Below, in pieces: positions 45,601 to 55,961 of a stretch of 64,000 nt of DNA (the first letter of the stretch is position 1; each line of letters begins with the position of its first letter). The notes beneath the pieces were generated by a model. The model saw only the letters and a list, made by a program, of their open reading frames with translations, ran no database searches and was not told the DNA's origin. The translations under genes and the position numbers were made by a program. Origin of the DNA: Qipengyuania aestuarii (GTDB lineage Bacteria > Pseudomonadota > Alphaproteobacteria > Sphingomonadales > Sphingomonadaceae); NCBI RefSeq assembly GCF_019711535.1, contig NZ_JAIGNP010000001.1, positions 124,001-188,000 on the forward strand, read 5' to 3'.

Positions 45601-48600
45601 ATGCCTAAACGTACTGACATTTCCTCGATCCTCGTCATTGGCGCCGGTCCGATCATCATCGGCCAGGCCTGCGAGTTCGACTATTCCGGCACCCAGGCGA
45701 TCAAGGCGCTGAAGGAAGAGGGTTACCGGGTCATTCTGGTGAACTCCAACCCCGCCACGATCATGACCGACCCGGAAATGGCCGACGCGACCTATATCGA
45801 GCCGATTACGCCCGAAATCGTCGCTAAGATCATCGAGAAGGAGCGTCCCGATGCGGTGCTGCCCACGATGGGCGGGCAGACGGCGCTCAACTGTGCGCTT
45901 GCGCTCTTCAACGAGGGAACGCTGGAGAAATTCGGCGTCCAGATGATCGGAGCGGATGCCGATGCGATCGACAAGGCAGAGAACCGCCAACGTTTCCGTG
46001 AGGCGATGGACAAGATCGGCCTGGAAAGCGCACGCAGCGGCGTCGCCAATACTGTCGACGAAGCCTATGCCGTGCTCGAGCGGACGGGCCTTCCTTCCAT
46101 CATCCGCCCCAGCTTCACGCTCGGCGGGACGGGCGGCGGCATTGCCTATAACAAGGCCGAGTTCGAACGCATCGTGCGCGAAGGCTTGGATGCATCCCCT
46201 ACCACCGAAGTCCTGATCGAGGAATCGCTCCTCGGCTGGAAGGAATATGAGATGGAGGTGGTGCGTGACCGCAAGGACAATTGCATCATCATCTGTTCAA
46301 TCGAGAACGTCGATCCGATGGGCGTGCATACGGGCGATTCCATCACCGTCGCGCCGGCGCTGACGCTGACTGATAAAGAATACCAGATCATGCGTACCGC
46401 CAGCATCGAGGTGCTGCGGGAAATTGGTGTGGAAACAGGCGGTTCGAACGTACAGTTCGCAGTCAATCCAGCCGATGGGCGCCTGATCGTGATCGAGATG
46501 AACCCGCGCGTTTCGCGCTCCTCGGCGCTGGCATCGAAGGCCACCGGCTTCCCCATTGCCCGCGTCGCTGCGAAGCTGGCGGTGGGCTACACGCTCGACG
46601 AAATCCAGAACGAGATCACCGGTGCGACCCCGGCTTCGTTCGAACCGACCATCGACTATGTCGTGACCAAGATCCCGCGCTTCGCCTTCGAGAAGTTCAA
46701 GGGAGCGAAGAACGAGCTTTCGACGGCGATGAAGTCGGTCGGCGAGGTCATGGCCATCGGCCGCTGTTTCGCGGAATCGATGCAGAAGGCGCTGCGCGGT
46801 CTCGAAACCGGATTGGATGGCTTCAACCGCGTGCCTGAATTGGAAGGCGTCAGCCGCGAGAAGATCACCGCTTCGCTCAGCCAGCGCACGCCCGACCGTA
46901 TCCTCAAGATCGCGCAGGCGTTCCGCGAGGAATTCACGGTGGAGGAAATCAACCAGATCACCGGCTTCGACCCCTGGTTCCTCCGTCAGATCGAAGCGAT
47001 CATCTACGAAGAAAAAATGCTCGCGCACAATGGTTTGCCGCGCGATGCCGACGAAATGCGCCGCCTGAAAGCCATGGGCTTTTCGGACAAGCGCCTTGCG
47101 ACGCTGGCGGTCCGCTCTGTCGGCGTGGCAGGAGGCCTCGCCGAAACGCAGGCGCGCCGGTCCGGTCTTCTGCACGACGCCCTACGCGCCATGGCCGGTG
47201 CCACGAGCGAGCAGGAAGTGCGCAAGCTGCGCCACAAGCTGGGCGTCTATCCGGTATTCAAGCGCATCGACAGCTGCGCCGCCGAATTCGAGGCCATCAC
47301 GCCCTATATGTATTCGACCTACGAAGCGCCCAGCTTCGGGGAGAGCGAAGACGAGGCGGACCCTAGCGACCGCAAGAAGATCGTCATCTTGGGCGGCGGC
47401 CCGAACCGGATCGGGCAGGGCATCGAATTCGATTATTGCTGCGTCCATGCGTGTTTCGCGCTGGCTGAAGCCGGCTTCGAGACCATCATGGTCAACTGCA
47501 ATCCTGAAACCGTCTCCACCGATTACGATACGTCTGACCGGCTCTATTTCGAGCCGCTGACCGAAGAAGACGTGCTGGAAATCATGCGCGTCGAAATGTC
47601 GAAAGGCGAGGTGGTTGGCGTGATTGTCCAGTTCGGTGGGCAGACGCCGCTGAAACTGGCCTCTGCGCTCGAGCGTGAAGGCATCCCGATCCTCGGTACC
47701 AGCCCCGACGCGATCGATCTTGCGGAAGACCGTGAACGGTTTGCCAAGCTGGTCAACAAGCTGAACCTCAAGCAGCCGCTCAATGGGATCGCCAAGAGCC
47801 GCGACGAGGCTGCCGCAGCTGCCGCGCGTATCGGTTATCCGGTTCTGCTGCGCCCGAGCTATGTACTGGGCGGCCGTGCGATGGAAATCGTCGACAGCGA
47901 ACCGCAGCTCGACGACTATATCGCCACCGCCGTCAACGTGTCGGGGGACAGCCCCGTGCTGGTCGACCAGTATCTGCGCGATGCGGTGGAATGCGATGTC
48001 GATGTCGTCTCGGATGGCAGCGAGGTTCGCATTGCGGGCGTCATGCAGCATATCGAGGAAGCCGGCGTGCACTCGGGCGACAGTGCCTGCACTCTGCCGC
48101 CTTACAGCCTGCCTGCCGACATCATCGAGGAGATGGAGCGTCAGGCGACGGCACTGGCCGAGGCGCTGAACGTACGCGGCCTGATGAATGTGCAGTTCGC
48201 GGTGAAGGACGGGGAGGTTTACCTGATCGAGGTCAACCCGCGCGCCAGCCGCACGGTGCCCTTCGTCGCCAAGGCCATCGGCCAGCCGGTGGCCAAGGTT
48301 GCCGCGCGCGTCATGGCGGGCGAGCCGCTTTCAAGCTTCGAACCCTTTGATCTCAAGCCCGACCACATGGCGGTGAAGGAAGCCGTGTTCCCCTTTGCCC
48401 GTTTCCCGGGGGCCGACCCGGTCCTTTCGCCGGAAATGAAATCCACCGGTGAGGTCATGGGCATCGACCGCAGCTTCCCGGCGGCATTCTACAAGTCGCA
48501 GCTCGGCGCAGGTATGAAGCTGCCGACGGAAGGCACGATCTTCGTGTCGGTCAAGGACAGCGACAAGGACGTCATCTTACCGGCGGTCCGCACCATGATC

Positions 48601-48924
48601 GAAAAGGGCTTCCGCATCATCGCCACTGGCGGCACGCAGCGCTTCCTGTCCGAGAACGGGCTCGAGGTGGAGCGCGTCAACAAGGTTGCCGAGGGCAGGC
48701 CGCATATCGTCGATGCGATCATCGACGGCGAGGTCGCGCTGATCTTCAATTCGACCGAGGGGTGGCAGTCGCTGCTCGACAGCCAGTCGATCCGCGAGGC
48801 GGCGCTGGAAAAGAAGCTGCCCTATTACACCACGGCGGCGGCAAGCGCCGCCGCGGCGCGCGCAATTGCGGAGGTTTCGACCGAGCAGCTTGAAGTGCGT
48901 TCCCTGCAAGACTATTATAGCTGA
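45601..48924 (+). CDS. carB: carbamoyl-phosphate synthase large subunit
   Basis: An 1107-residue subunit with two ATP-grasp halves. The first begins [33 protein letters not shown], the second [32 protein letters not shown]. Both phosphorylate in sequence to make carbamoyl phosphate from bicarbonate and ammonia. The oligomerisation domain lies between, and the C-terminal MGS-like allosteric domain (about 960-1107) includes [14 protein letters not shown]. It starts immediately after the unknown inserted gene. Confidence 0.97.
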   Translation: MPKRTDISSILVIGAGPIIIGQACEFDYSGTQAIKALKEEGYRVILVNSNPATIMTDPEMADATYIEPITPEIVAKIIEKERPDAVLPTMGGQTALNCALALFNEGTLEKFGVQMIGADADAIDKAENRQRFREAMDKIGLESARSGVANTVDEAYAVLERTGLPSIIRPSFTLGGTGGGIAYNKAEFERIVREGLDASPTTEVLIEESLLGWKEYEMEVVRDRKDNCIIICSIENVDPMGVHTGDSITVAPALTLTDKEYQIMRTASIEVLREIGVETGGSNVQFAVNPADGRLIVIEMNPRVSRSSALASKATGFPIARVAAKLAVGYTLDEIQNEITGATPASFEPTIDYVVTKIPRFAFEKFKGAKNELSTAMKSVGEVMAIGRCFAESMQKALRGLETGLDGFNRVPELEGVSREKITASLSQRTPDRILKIAQAFREEFTVEEINQITGFDPWFLRQIEAIIYEEKMLAHNGLPRDADEMRRLKAMGFSDKRLATLAVRSVGVAGGLAETQARRSGLLHDALRAMAGATSEQEVRKLRHKLGVYPVFKRIDSCAAEFEAITPYMYSTYEAPSFGESEDEADPSDRKKIVILGGGPNRIGQGIEFDYCCVHACFALAEAGFETIMVNCNPETVSTDYDTSDRLYFEPLTEEDVLEIMRVEMSKGEVVGVIVQFGGQTPLKLASALEREGIPILGTSPDAIDLAEDRERFAKLVNKLNLKQPLNGIAKSRDEAAAAAARIGYPVLLRPSYVLGGRAMEIVDSEPQLDDYIATAVNVSGDSPVLVDQYLRDAVECDVDVVSDGSEVRIAGVMQHIEEAGVHSGDSACTLPPYSLPADIIEEMERQATALAEALNVRGLMNVQFAVKDGEVYLIEVNPRASRTVPFVAKAIGQPVAKVAARVMAGEPLSSFEPFDLKPDHMAVKEAVFPFARFPGADPVLSPEMKSTGEVMGIDRSFPAAFYKSQLGAGMKLPTEGTIFVSVKDSDKDVILPAVRTMIEKGFRIIATGGTQRFLSENGLEVERVNKVAEGRPHIVDAIIDGEVALIFNSTEGWQSLLDSQSIREAALEKKLPYYTTAAASAAAARAIAEVSTEQLEVRSLQDYYS

Positions 48925-49035
48925 CAAGAATTAGACGCGTACCCTTCCTTACATTCGGTCCCGACAGGCTCCGCAACCCGCGGTCCGGGGTCCAATTGTC
49001 CGGGGAGGGGCGCCAAGCAGGAAGGAATTGGGCGC

Positions 49036-49503
49036 ATGGAAAAGGTGCCGATGCTGCAAGAGGGTTATGAAAAGCTGACTGCAGACCTCAAGGTGCTGCG
49101 GGCGGAGCGCCCCAGGATCGTCGACGCGATCGAGGAAGCGCGCGCTCATGGCGATCTTTCGGAAAACGCGGAATATCACGCTGCGAAGGAGCGTCAGGGC
49201 CAGGTCGAGGCGATGATCGGCGATCTGGAAGACAAGATCAGCCGGGCGCAGATTATCGACCCCACCACCTTGTCGGGCGACAAGGTGATCTTCGGCGCGA
49301 CCGTTACGCTTCTCGATGAAGACGACAAGCCGGTGAAGTATCAGATCGTCGGCCAGACCGAGGCTGATGCCGCCAAGGGACGCATCAGCTACACCTCTCC
49401 GATCGCGCGCGCGCTGATCGGCAAGCAGGTGGAAGACGAGATCGAGGTCACCGTGCCTAGTGGCGACAAGTTCTACCTCGTCGACAAGATCGAATTCGTT
49501 TGA
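49036..49503 (+). CDS. greA: transcription elongation factor GreA
   Basis: A 155-residue factor that rescues backtracked RNA polymerase. The N-terminal coiled coil begins [53 protein letters not shown], with the acidic tip DLSENAEYH. The C-terminal FKBP-like domain ends [24 protein letters not shown]. It is 111 bases after carB on the same strand, a common alphaproteobacterial neighbour. Confidence 0.96.
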   Translation: MEKVPMLQEGYEKLTADLKVLRAERPRIVDAIEEARAHGDLSENAEYHAAKERQGQVEAMIGDLEDKISRAQIIDPTTLSGDKVIFGATVTLLDEDDKPVKYQIVGQTEADAAKGRISYTSPIARALIGKQVEDEIEVTVPSGDKFYLVDKIEFV

Positions 49504-49515
49504 GCTAAAGATTAC

Positions 49516-49540
49516 GGGGTGAGGGCAGGGCCCTCATCCC
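49516..49540. terminator. terminator-like hairpin between greA and the GNAT gene
   Basis: A 10-bp stem with one G-T pair (49516-49525 with 49531-49540) and a 5-base loop, between convergent genes. No T-run on either strand. Confidence 0.45.
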
Positions 49541-49550
49541 GCTTCGCTTA

Positions 49551-50072
49551 TCAGGCGTTCGACAGGCGCCCGTTTTTCGGGGCGCTCTCATTCGCGAGTT
49601 CGATCTCGCGCACCATCGCCCAATTGGTGATTTCAACCCCTTCGATTTCGAAGGTGCGTTTCTTCATCGCCGTATAGCCTGCGCTTTCGAATGCAGGTTT
49701 GGCTACCTCGCTCGCCTCGGTGAAGAGGTGCGTAATCCCATGATATTTCGCATAAAGCGCCGCCGTCTCCAGCAGGCTGGAGGCGATGCCTTCTTCCGTA
49801 TGATCGGGGTGGCAGTAGAGGTGGTCAAGATGCCCGTTCGACTCGAGCATGGCATAAGCGACCGGCTCGTCCTCTTCATCGGTGGCGATGAAAATCTGCG
49901 TGCCCGCGTCGGCTTCCGCCTGGTAGACCTCGGGGCCGGCCAGGTTGGACAACCAGGCGTCGACCTGCTCTTCGGTATAGGCCTCGGGGCCGATGGCGCC
50001 GATCGCAGCGCGTCCAAGAAGGGCCAGTGCCTCGGCATCGCCTTCCTCGAATGAGCGGATCGAATAAGCCAT
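49551..50072 (-). CDS. GNAT-family N-acetyltransferase
   Basis: A 173-residue GNAT-fold protein. The N-terminus YSIRSFEEGDAEALALLGRAAI and the acetyl-CoA segment LYCHPDHTEEGIASSLLETAALYAKYHG, then LFTEASEVAKPAFESAGYTAMKKRTFEIEGVEITNWAM, match this family. The substrate is unknown. It follows the DUF4170 gene by 12 bases on the same strand. Confidence 0.87.
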   Translation of the reverse strand: MAYSIRSFEEGDAEALALLGRAAIGAIGPEAYTEEQVDAWLSNLAGPEVYQAEADAGTQIFIATDEEDEPVAYAMLESNGHLDHLYCHPDHTEEGIASSLLETAALYAKYHGITHLFTEASEVAKPAFESAGYTAMKKRTFEIEGVEITNWAMVREIELANESAPKNGRLSNA

Positions 50073-50084
50073 CGGGTTTGTTCC

Positions 50085-50315
50085 TTACGCTTCCGGGTCG
50101 AGCAGCTTGTGGAGATGTACGATGACGTATTTCATTTCCGCATCGTCCACGGTGCGCTGGGCATTGCCGCGCCATGCGCTTTCGGCATTCTCGTAAGTCG
50201 AGAAAACGCCTGCCACGTGAATGCTCTCGGGATCGGAAAAGGTGACGCTGCGCGGATCGGTCACACGTCCACCCATCACCAGATACAGGGTTTGCTTGCT
50301 CTCTTTTTCTTCCAT
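50085..50315 (-). CDS. DUF4170 domain protein
   Basis: A 76-residue protein of the alphaproteobacterial DUF4170 family: YLVMGGRVTDPRSVTFSDPESIHVAGVF and AWRGNAQRTVDDAEMKYVIVHLHKLLDP are diagnostic. The function is not established. The ATG at 50315 lacks an obvious ribosome-binding site. It is followed 12 bases later by the GNAT gene. Confidence 0.85.
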   Translation of the reverse strand: MEEKESKQTLYLVMGGRVTDPRSVTFSDPESIHVAGVFSTYENAESAWRGNAQRTVDDAEMKYVIVHLHKLLDPEA

Positions 50316-50373
50316 GGTCGGTATACTTTCGCTCTTTCGAGTTTCGGACGAAATCGGTCACGCCCATAAAGAA

Positions 50374-50405
50374 AGCGGCGCAACAGGCAAGCCTGTCACG
50401 CCGCT
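50374..50405 (-). terminator. terminator of the stress cluster
   Basis: On the - strand an outer stem (50374-50380 with 50399-50405) and an inner ACAGGC/GCCTGT stem (50383-50388 with 50391-50396), followed by TTCTTTATG. It separates the stress genes from the DUF4170 gene. Confidence 0.65.
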
Positions 50406-50428
50406 ATACTGGTTTGGTTTAGATTTGG

Positions 50429-50938
50429 TTAGTTGCTCAGACGCGCGCGCAGATCGCGATAGCTGCGCTTGGACTTGCGGCTTGCGCGGCGACCACTGGA
50501 GCGAATGGTATCGCCCATGGAGTCAAGCCGGTATCCGGCATCGCGCTTCAGACGCCTCGCCTGAGTTTCGGCTGCATCGCCGAAGTCTTCGAACTTGTCG
50601 CCCGCGCCCTCGATCATCGAAAGCCCGTAAGCAATCGCAGCATCGGTGGCATATGAGGCAAGCGAACCTCCGCGCCGGCCAAGTTCACGGCCGCGGCGTG
50701 TCATCGCACCGACTGCCAGACCGACCGCAATCGCGCCTGCGACTGTCGCGACCGGGTGCCTTTTCGCAAAATCTACCGCGCTGTCGGCAACATCTTTTGC
50801 CTGATCAAGTAGACCACGCTCTTCCTGACGGCGCTCCCCGGCTTCGATCCGTGCACGAAGCTGATCGCGCTTCTGCTGATCGGTCAGCTTACTGTCGGAA
50901 CTGATCGGGGTGATGTTATTTTCGGCGGTGTCTGCCAT
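50429..50938 (-). CDS. hypothetical stress-type protein, YqjD/ElaB-like
   Basis: A 169-residue protein with a charged amphipathic N-terminal half (KLTDQQKRDQLRARIEAGERRQEER), a FAKRHPVATVAGAIAVGLAVGA segment, and a basic Arg/Ser tail (SSGRRASRKSKRSYRDLRARL). The KRHPVATVAGAIAVG part recalls DUF883/YqjD membrane-anchored stress proteins, but the match is loose. A perfect EcfG promoter lies at 50976-51001, and the AGGAA-like site precedes the ATG, so it is probably induced independently of its upstream neighbours. Confidence 0.72.
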   Translation of the reverse strand: MADTAENNITPISSDSKLTDQQKRDQLRARIEAGERRQEERGLLDQAKDVADSAVDFAKRHPVATVAGAIAVGLAVGAMTRRGRELGRRGGSLASYATDAAIAYGLSMIEGAGDKFEDFGDAAETQARRLKRDAGYRLDSMGDTIRSSGRRASRKSKRSYRDLRARLSN

Positions 50939-50975
50939 GATGTCGATTCCTCATTGAATGGATTGTTACCTTACT

Positions 50976-51001
50976 AACGGAGCGGACACCCTTAGTGTTC
51001 C
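50976..51001 (-). promoter_or_regulatory. EcfG-type promoter of the 169-residue stress gene
   Basis: On the - strand GGAAC (50997-51001), a 17-base spacer, CGTT (50976-50979), an exact consensus. The -35 box overlaps the last codons of the preceding gene (GCG GAA CAC TAA). The ATG follows 38 bases after the -10 box. Confidence 0.7.
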
Positions 51002-51333
51002 GCCGCCCCGTCATGCAGATCCCACTCCTCGTCTTCTTCGCTTTCCCGAGCATTATCGAATCCGAAGGCGGAAAGAATCGGATGACGCGCAAACCAGACG
51101 GCCACGGCTGCAAGTAGGGCGGTAAATGCCCCCTTGTTGTCATCGGCAAGATCGATGGCATCTTCGTAAAGATCGATCGCCCCTTCCTTGGCGCGGTCCA
51201 GGATACGCTCTCCAACACCCTTGTGGGCCAGATCCGCCTTCAAGTGTTCGATGTCTGCATCGACGAGCGCGCGTGCTGAGTCGCGTAAGTGCTTGTCTGC
51301 CAGCATTTGAGTTTTGCGATCAATCATCGTCAT
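50992..51333 (-). CDS. hypothetical protein of the stress cluster
   Basis: A 113-residue protein: a charged helical N-terminal part (LRDSARALVDADIEHLKADLAHKGVGERILDRAKEGAIDLYEDAI), one hydrophobic segment (GAFTALLAAVAVWFARHPIL) and a very acidic tail (ESEEDEEWDLHDGAAEH). I do not recognise a family. Its start overlaps the end of the holin-like gene by 14 bases, so they are translationally linked. An ATG two codons on is the alternative start. Confidence 0.72.
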   Translation of the reverse strand: MTMIDRKTQMLADKHLRDSARALVDADIEHLKADLAHKGVGERILDRAKEGAIDLYEDAIDLADDNKGAFTALLAAVAVWFARHPILSAFGFDNARESEEDEEWDLHDGAAEH

Positions 51334-51757
51334 TGTCCGAAAAAGCAGTGCGAATATCGTCGATCCGCCCCTTCAGCATCTTCAGCAAGACGATGCCGGT
51401 TATGATGAGAGCGACGGTGACAATCGCTGTAGCGAGCCACGGGCCTACCAAGGGTGTAAGCGCAATAACAATGCCCACGGTAAGGGCGATGAGGGCGAGA
51501 TGAAGCACGCCGAAGGCAGCGAAGCCTAATGCCAGTGCCCCCTTGATCCGGTTGGCAGTGTAGCCAGCACGGCTCTTCTGATAGGCCAGCTCCGCTTCTG
51601 CATATGTCTTCCCGTCTTCGAAAAGAGCAAGAAGATCATCCGCCAGCGATGGCCGCGCGGAGTAATCCCCGGCGCTTTCTTCTTCGGAAATATGGTCGTC
51701 AGGAACGTCGAGCGGGCCCGCCGGGCCCGCTCGTCCTGTCTGTTCATTTTCTAGCAT
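51320..51757 (-). CDS. phage-holin-superfamily small membrane protein
   Basis: A 145-residue protein of the family annotated as phage holin family (PF07332-like): a soluble N-terminus, a helix LFEDGKTYAEAELAYQKSRAGYTANRIKGALALGFAAFGV and a second membrane segment TAIVTVALIITGIVLLKMLKGR. Despite the name, members are chromosomal envelope proteins with no lysis role. It is in the same operon as the stress proteins on both sides, 23 bases after the 213-residue gene. Confidence 0.82.
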   Translation of the reverse strand: MLENEQTGRAGPAGPLDVPDDHISEEESAGDYSARPSLADDLLALFEDGKTYAEAELAYQKSRAGYTANRIKGALALGFAAFGVLHLALIALTVGIVIALTPLVGPWLATAIVTVALIITGIVLLKMLKGRIDDIRTAFSDNDDD

Positions 51758-51780
51758 CTGGCCCCCGATTTTCGAGGCTA

Positions 51781-52422
51781 TCAGCGACGAAAGATGCGCG
51801 AGAGCATGAAGCCTGCCACGGCGGCCAAGCCTACGGCCGTTCCGGGGCTCTTGCGGACGAAGGTGCGGCCATCTTCCACCAGGTCGTCAACACTCTTCTG
51901 ATCAAGCTTGGCGGCATAATCGTTAAGTGCACTTGATGCGCTGCGTGCATAGTCGCCGTACTTCGCACCCAGCTTCTCATCGACCTGATGAGCGTTATCG
52001 CTGATGGAGCGGCTTAGCGACCTTAGACCTTCGCTGGTTTTGACCTTGCCTTCGGTGGCCAATTCCTTGCTCTTCACCTTGGCATCGGCGCCATAGGTCT
52101 TCGCTTCAGCTACCCAATCGTCGCCCTTGCCCTTGGCCTGACCACGATAAGCTGCTGCGCGCTCCTTGCCTTCGGCCTTAAGAGCGGCTGCACCGGCCTT
52201 CGCTTCTTCGAGCGCGGCGTTGAAGCGGCTTTTCGCTTCCGTGCGGTGTGCGTTGGTCGTGGTGGTTTCGGGTTCGATCGTCGTGGCAGTGTTGGTCACT
52301 GGAACTGTCTCCTTGGCTACACCTGTTTTCGCCACGGTCTTGCGCGGCTTCTTTGTGGTGCTGGTTTCTTTAGTGGTTTTCGTGCGCTTTTTCGGCGTTC
52401 CGCCTGAAGTTGTTTCGGCCAT
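51781..52422 (-). CDS. general-stress-type protein with Lys/Thr-rich tail and C-terminal membrane anchor
   Basis: A 213-residue protein with a Lys/Thr-rich N-terminus (PKKRTKTTKETSTTKKPRKT), a long Ala/Lys/Glu helical region (residues 65-180) of the kind seen in LEA-like and DUF883 proteins, and a C-terminal segment SPGTAVGLAAVAGFMLSRIFRR typical of YqjD/ElaB anchors. It heads the operon of stress proteins and has a perfect EcfG promoter upstream. The ribosome-binding site is weak. The function (perhaps ribosome hibernation or membrane protection) is inference. Confidence 0.75.
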   Translation of the reverse strand: MAETTSGGTPKKRTKTTKETSTTKKPRKTVAKTGVAKETVPVTNTATTIEPETTTTNAHRTEAKSRFNAALEEAKAGAAALKAEGKERAAAYRGQAKGKGDDWVAEAKTYGADAKVKSKELATEGKVKTSEGLRSLSRSISDNAHQVDEKLGAKYGDYARSASSALNDYAAKLDQKSVDDLVEDGRTFVRKSPGTAVGLAAVAGFMLSRIFRR

Positions 52423-52428
52423 GTCTAA

Positions 52429-53889
<1,461 letters not shown>

Positions 53890-53898
53890 TAAAAGCGA

Positions 53899-53922
53899 GG
53901 CGAGCCGGACTACCGGCTCGCC
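53899..53922. terminator. bidirectional terminator of eno and ribH
   Basis: A perfect 10-bp stem GGCGAGCCGG/CCGGCTCGCC with an ACTA loop. On the - strand it is followed by TCGCTTTTATC; on the + strand by a shorter GCCATTTC. Confidence 0.7.
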
Positions 53923-53928
53923 GCCATT

Positions 53929-54357
53929 TCAGGATGCGGCCGCGAACCGCATCTGGAGATCCAGAAGGGCGAGGGCGGCCTTGGCGGCTTCTCCGCCCTT
54001 GTTCTTTTGCGCCGGATCGGCGCGCACAAGAGCCTGGTCGGAATTCTCGACCGTCAGTATCCCGTTGCCGATCGCAATTCCATCCATCGTCAGGGCCATG
54101 ATGGCGCGGGCGCTTTCTCCGGCCACGATTTCGAAATGATAGGTTTCGCCGCGGATTACGACGCCGATGGCCACGAAACCGTCATATCGGCCGGTTTCGG
54201 CAGCCAGAGCAATTGCCCCGGGTATCTCGAGAGCACCTGGCACCGTGAGAACTTCGACGGAATGGCTCGCTGCCTCGAGGGCCGCCTTGGCACCGGAGAT
54301 GAGCATGTCGTTGAAGTCTTCATAGAAGCGCGCTTCAACGATGAGAAAATTCGCCAT
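53929..54357 (-). CDS. ribH: 6,7-dimethyl-8-ribityllumazine synthase
   Basis: A 142-residue lumazine synthase, the penultimate step of riboflavin synthesis, combining the DHBP-derived four-carbon unit from RibB with the pyrimidine from RibA/Rib[44 protein letters not shown] is diagnostic, with the catalytic His in the last block. It begins 5 bases after the ribB stop, so they are an operon. Confidence 0.95.
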   Translation of the reverse strand: MANFLIVEARFYEDFNDMLISGAKAALEAASHSVEVLTVPGALEIPGAIALAAETGRYDGFVAIGVVIRGETYHFEIVAGESARAIMALTMDGIAIGNGILTVENSDQALVRADPAQKNKGGEAAKAALALLDLQMRFAAAS

Positions 54358-54362
54358 TCAGG

Positions 54363-55601
54363 TCACTCCGGAATGGAAAGATGGTCGACGATTTCGAGGC
54401 CATAGCCTGCGATCGCCACGACATTGGGTTGTGAATTACTAAGCAGGATCATGTCTTCCACGCCCAGATCGGCCAGGATTTGCGAGCCTATGCCCACGTT
54501 TCTTTCCGCTTCGCTCTGCGAATATCCGGCAGCAGGCTGGCCTGCGATGACCACGATCACCCCAGCGCCATGCTCTCCCATGACCTGCATAGCCCGCTGC
54601 AGGGTCCGTTTGCGGGGGCCCGGTTTGCCAAGCACGTCATCGAAGACGGAAATTGGATGCACCCGCGTCAGCGTGGGTTTGCCCTCGACGACCTCGCCCT
54701 TCTGCAAGGCATAGCTTTCGCTGCCATCGAGCTTGTTGCGATAGGTAAGCATCCGCCAAGTGCCGCCATAGTCGGACTCGAAGGATTCTTCTCCGGTCCG
54801 CTCGACGAGATGATCATAGCGCATCCGGTATTCGATCAGGTCACGGATGGTGCCAATCTTCATGTCGTGCTTGCGCGCGAAGGTGACGAGGTCATCCAGT
54901 CGCGCCATCGTGCCATCGTCCTTCATGATCTCGCAGATCACACCGGACGGGTTGAGTCCGGCAAGGCGTGAGATGTCGACGGCGGCTTCTGTATGGCCGG
55001 CGCGCACCAAGACACCGCCATCACGGGCGGTCAACGGAAAGACATGACCTGGCGAGACAATGTCGTCCGGGCCCTTAGTCGGGTCGATCGCAACGGAAAC
55101 AGTGCGCGACCGGTCGGCGGCGCTGATCCCGGTGGTGACGCCTGTCTTGGCCTCGATAGAGGTCGTGAACGCCGTCTGCATGCTTTCGCGATTGTCGCGG
55201 CTCATGGGCTCAAGACCGAGCGCCTTTACTCGCTTGCTGTCCAGCGACAGGCAGATGAGGCCGCGGCCATGCGTGGCCATGAAATTGATCGCATTGGGTG
55301 TGGCCATTTGAGCCGGAATGACAAGATCGCCTTCGTTCTCGCGATCCTCGTCATCGACCAGGATAAACATTCGGCCATTACGCGCTTCGTCGATAATTTC
55401 CTCGGCCCCGACGATGACAGGAGTTTCGTCGTTCGCTTCCAGAAAGCGTTCTAGTTTGGCGAGTGTATCGGTGGTCGGGTTCCAGCTTTCGTCGGTACAA
55501 TCGCGGAGCGTATTTGCATGGAGACCCGCACCGCGTGCGAGCCCCGCGCGTGTCATCAAGCCATTGCCTATGATCGCGCGAACTTTTTCAATCGTGTTCA
55601 T
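54363..55601 (-). CDS. ribB: HTH-RibB fusion (3,4-dihydroxy-2-butanone 4-phosphate synthase) with degenerate RibA-like tail
   Basis: A 412-residue protein of three parts. Residues 15-54 form a helix-turn-helix (TRAGLARGAGLHANTLRDC, then NPTTDTLAKLERFLEA), unlike classic RibB which starts directly with the enzyme domain. Residues 68-268 are RibB: FILVDDEDRENEGDLVIPA, DIVSPGHVFPL and VRAGHTEAAVD hold the acidic and His active-site residues. Residues 270-412 resemble RibA (GTP cyclohydrolase II) but HPISVFDDVLG replaces the zinc-binding Cys motif, so this part is probably inactive. Two palindromes lie 13-59 bases upstream of the ATG. As RibB forms dimers, the paired HTHs could bind them. It precedes ribH. 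Confidence 0.92.
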   Translation of the reverse strand: MNTIEKVRAIIGNGLMTRAGLARGAGLHANTLRDCTDESWNPTTDTLAKLERFLEANDETPVIVGAEEIIDEARNGRMFILVDDEDRENEGDLVIPAQMATPNAINFMATHGRGLICLSLDSKRVKALGLEPMSRDNRESMQTAFTTSIEAKTGVTTGISAADRSRTVSVAIDPTKGPDDIVSPGHVFPLTARDGGVLVRAGHTEAAVDISRLAGLNPSGVICEIMKDDGTMARLDDLVTFARKHDMKIGTIRDLIEYRMRYDHLVERTGEESFESDYGGTWRMLTYRNKLDGSESYALQKGEVVEGKPTLTRVHPISVFDDVLGKPGPRKRTLQRAMQVMGEHGAGVIVVIAGQPAAGYSQSEAERNVGIGSQILADLGVEDMILLSNSQPNVVAIAGYGLEIVDHLSIPE

Positions 55602-55613
55602 GCGAGCGCGCTA

Positions 55614-55629
55614 TCACATCGAAATGTGA
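55614..55629. promoter_or_regulatory. palindrome 1 upstream of ribB
   Basis: TCACAT-CGAA-ATGTGA, a perfect 6+4+6 inverted repeat 13 bases upstream of the ribB start. It shares half-sites with palindrome 2. Proposed operator; the binding protein is inferred. Confidence 0.55.
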
Positions 55630-55641
55630 CCATCAATATCC

Positions 55642-55660
55642 ATTCACATTAAATGTGAAT
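55642..55660. promoter_or_regulatory. palindrome 2 upstream of ribB
   Basis: ATTCACATT-A-AATGTGAAT, a perfect 9+1+9 inverted repeat. Its centre is about 30 bases (roughly three helical turns) from that of palindrome 1, and it lies where a promoter would be expected. Confidence 0.6.
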
Positions 55661-55715
55661 CGAGATAACTCGGCTGTTCAGGGCATGGCCGCAGATAACT
55701 GGAGATCGGGAAAAA

Positions 55716-55791
<76 letters not shown>

Positions 55792-55961
55792 ACACTCACG
55801 GTCAATCTTCCGTGTTGTGCCTGATGTTGCAGGCAGCCCCTGTCGGGGAGGCGCTCATATAGCGGCTGTTTCGCGCATGAAAAGCCCTAATCGCAGTTTT
55901 TGCAAATTTCCCGACCGTGCTGACCACTGACGAGTGTTTGCGCTCTCAAAACAGCTCGCGA

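Noticed and set aside
51320..51757. Prophage remnant because of the holin-family label.
   Set aside because: No other phage gene nearby; members of this family are chromosomal envelope proteins.
55614..55660. CRP/FNR site at the ribB palindromes.
   Set aside because: The half-sites are in the opposite order (TCACA...TGTGA), not TGTGA-N6-TCACA.
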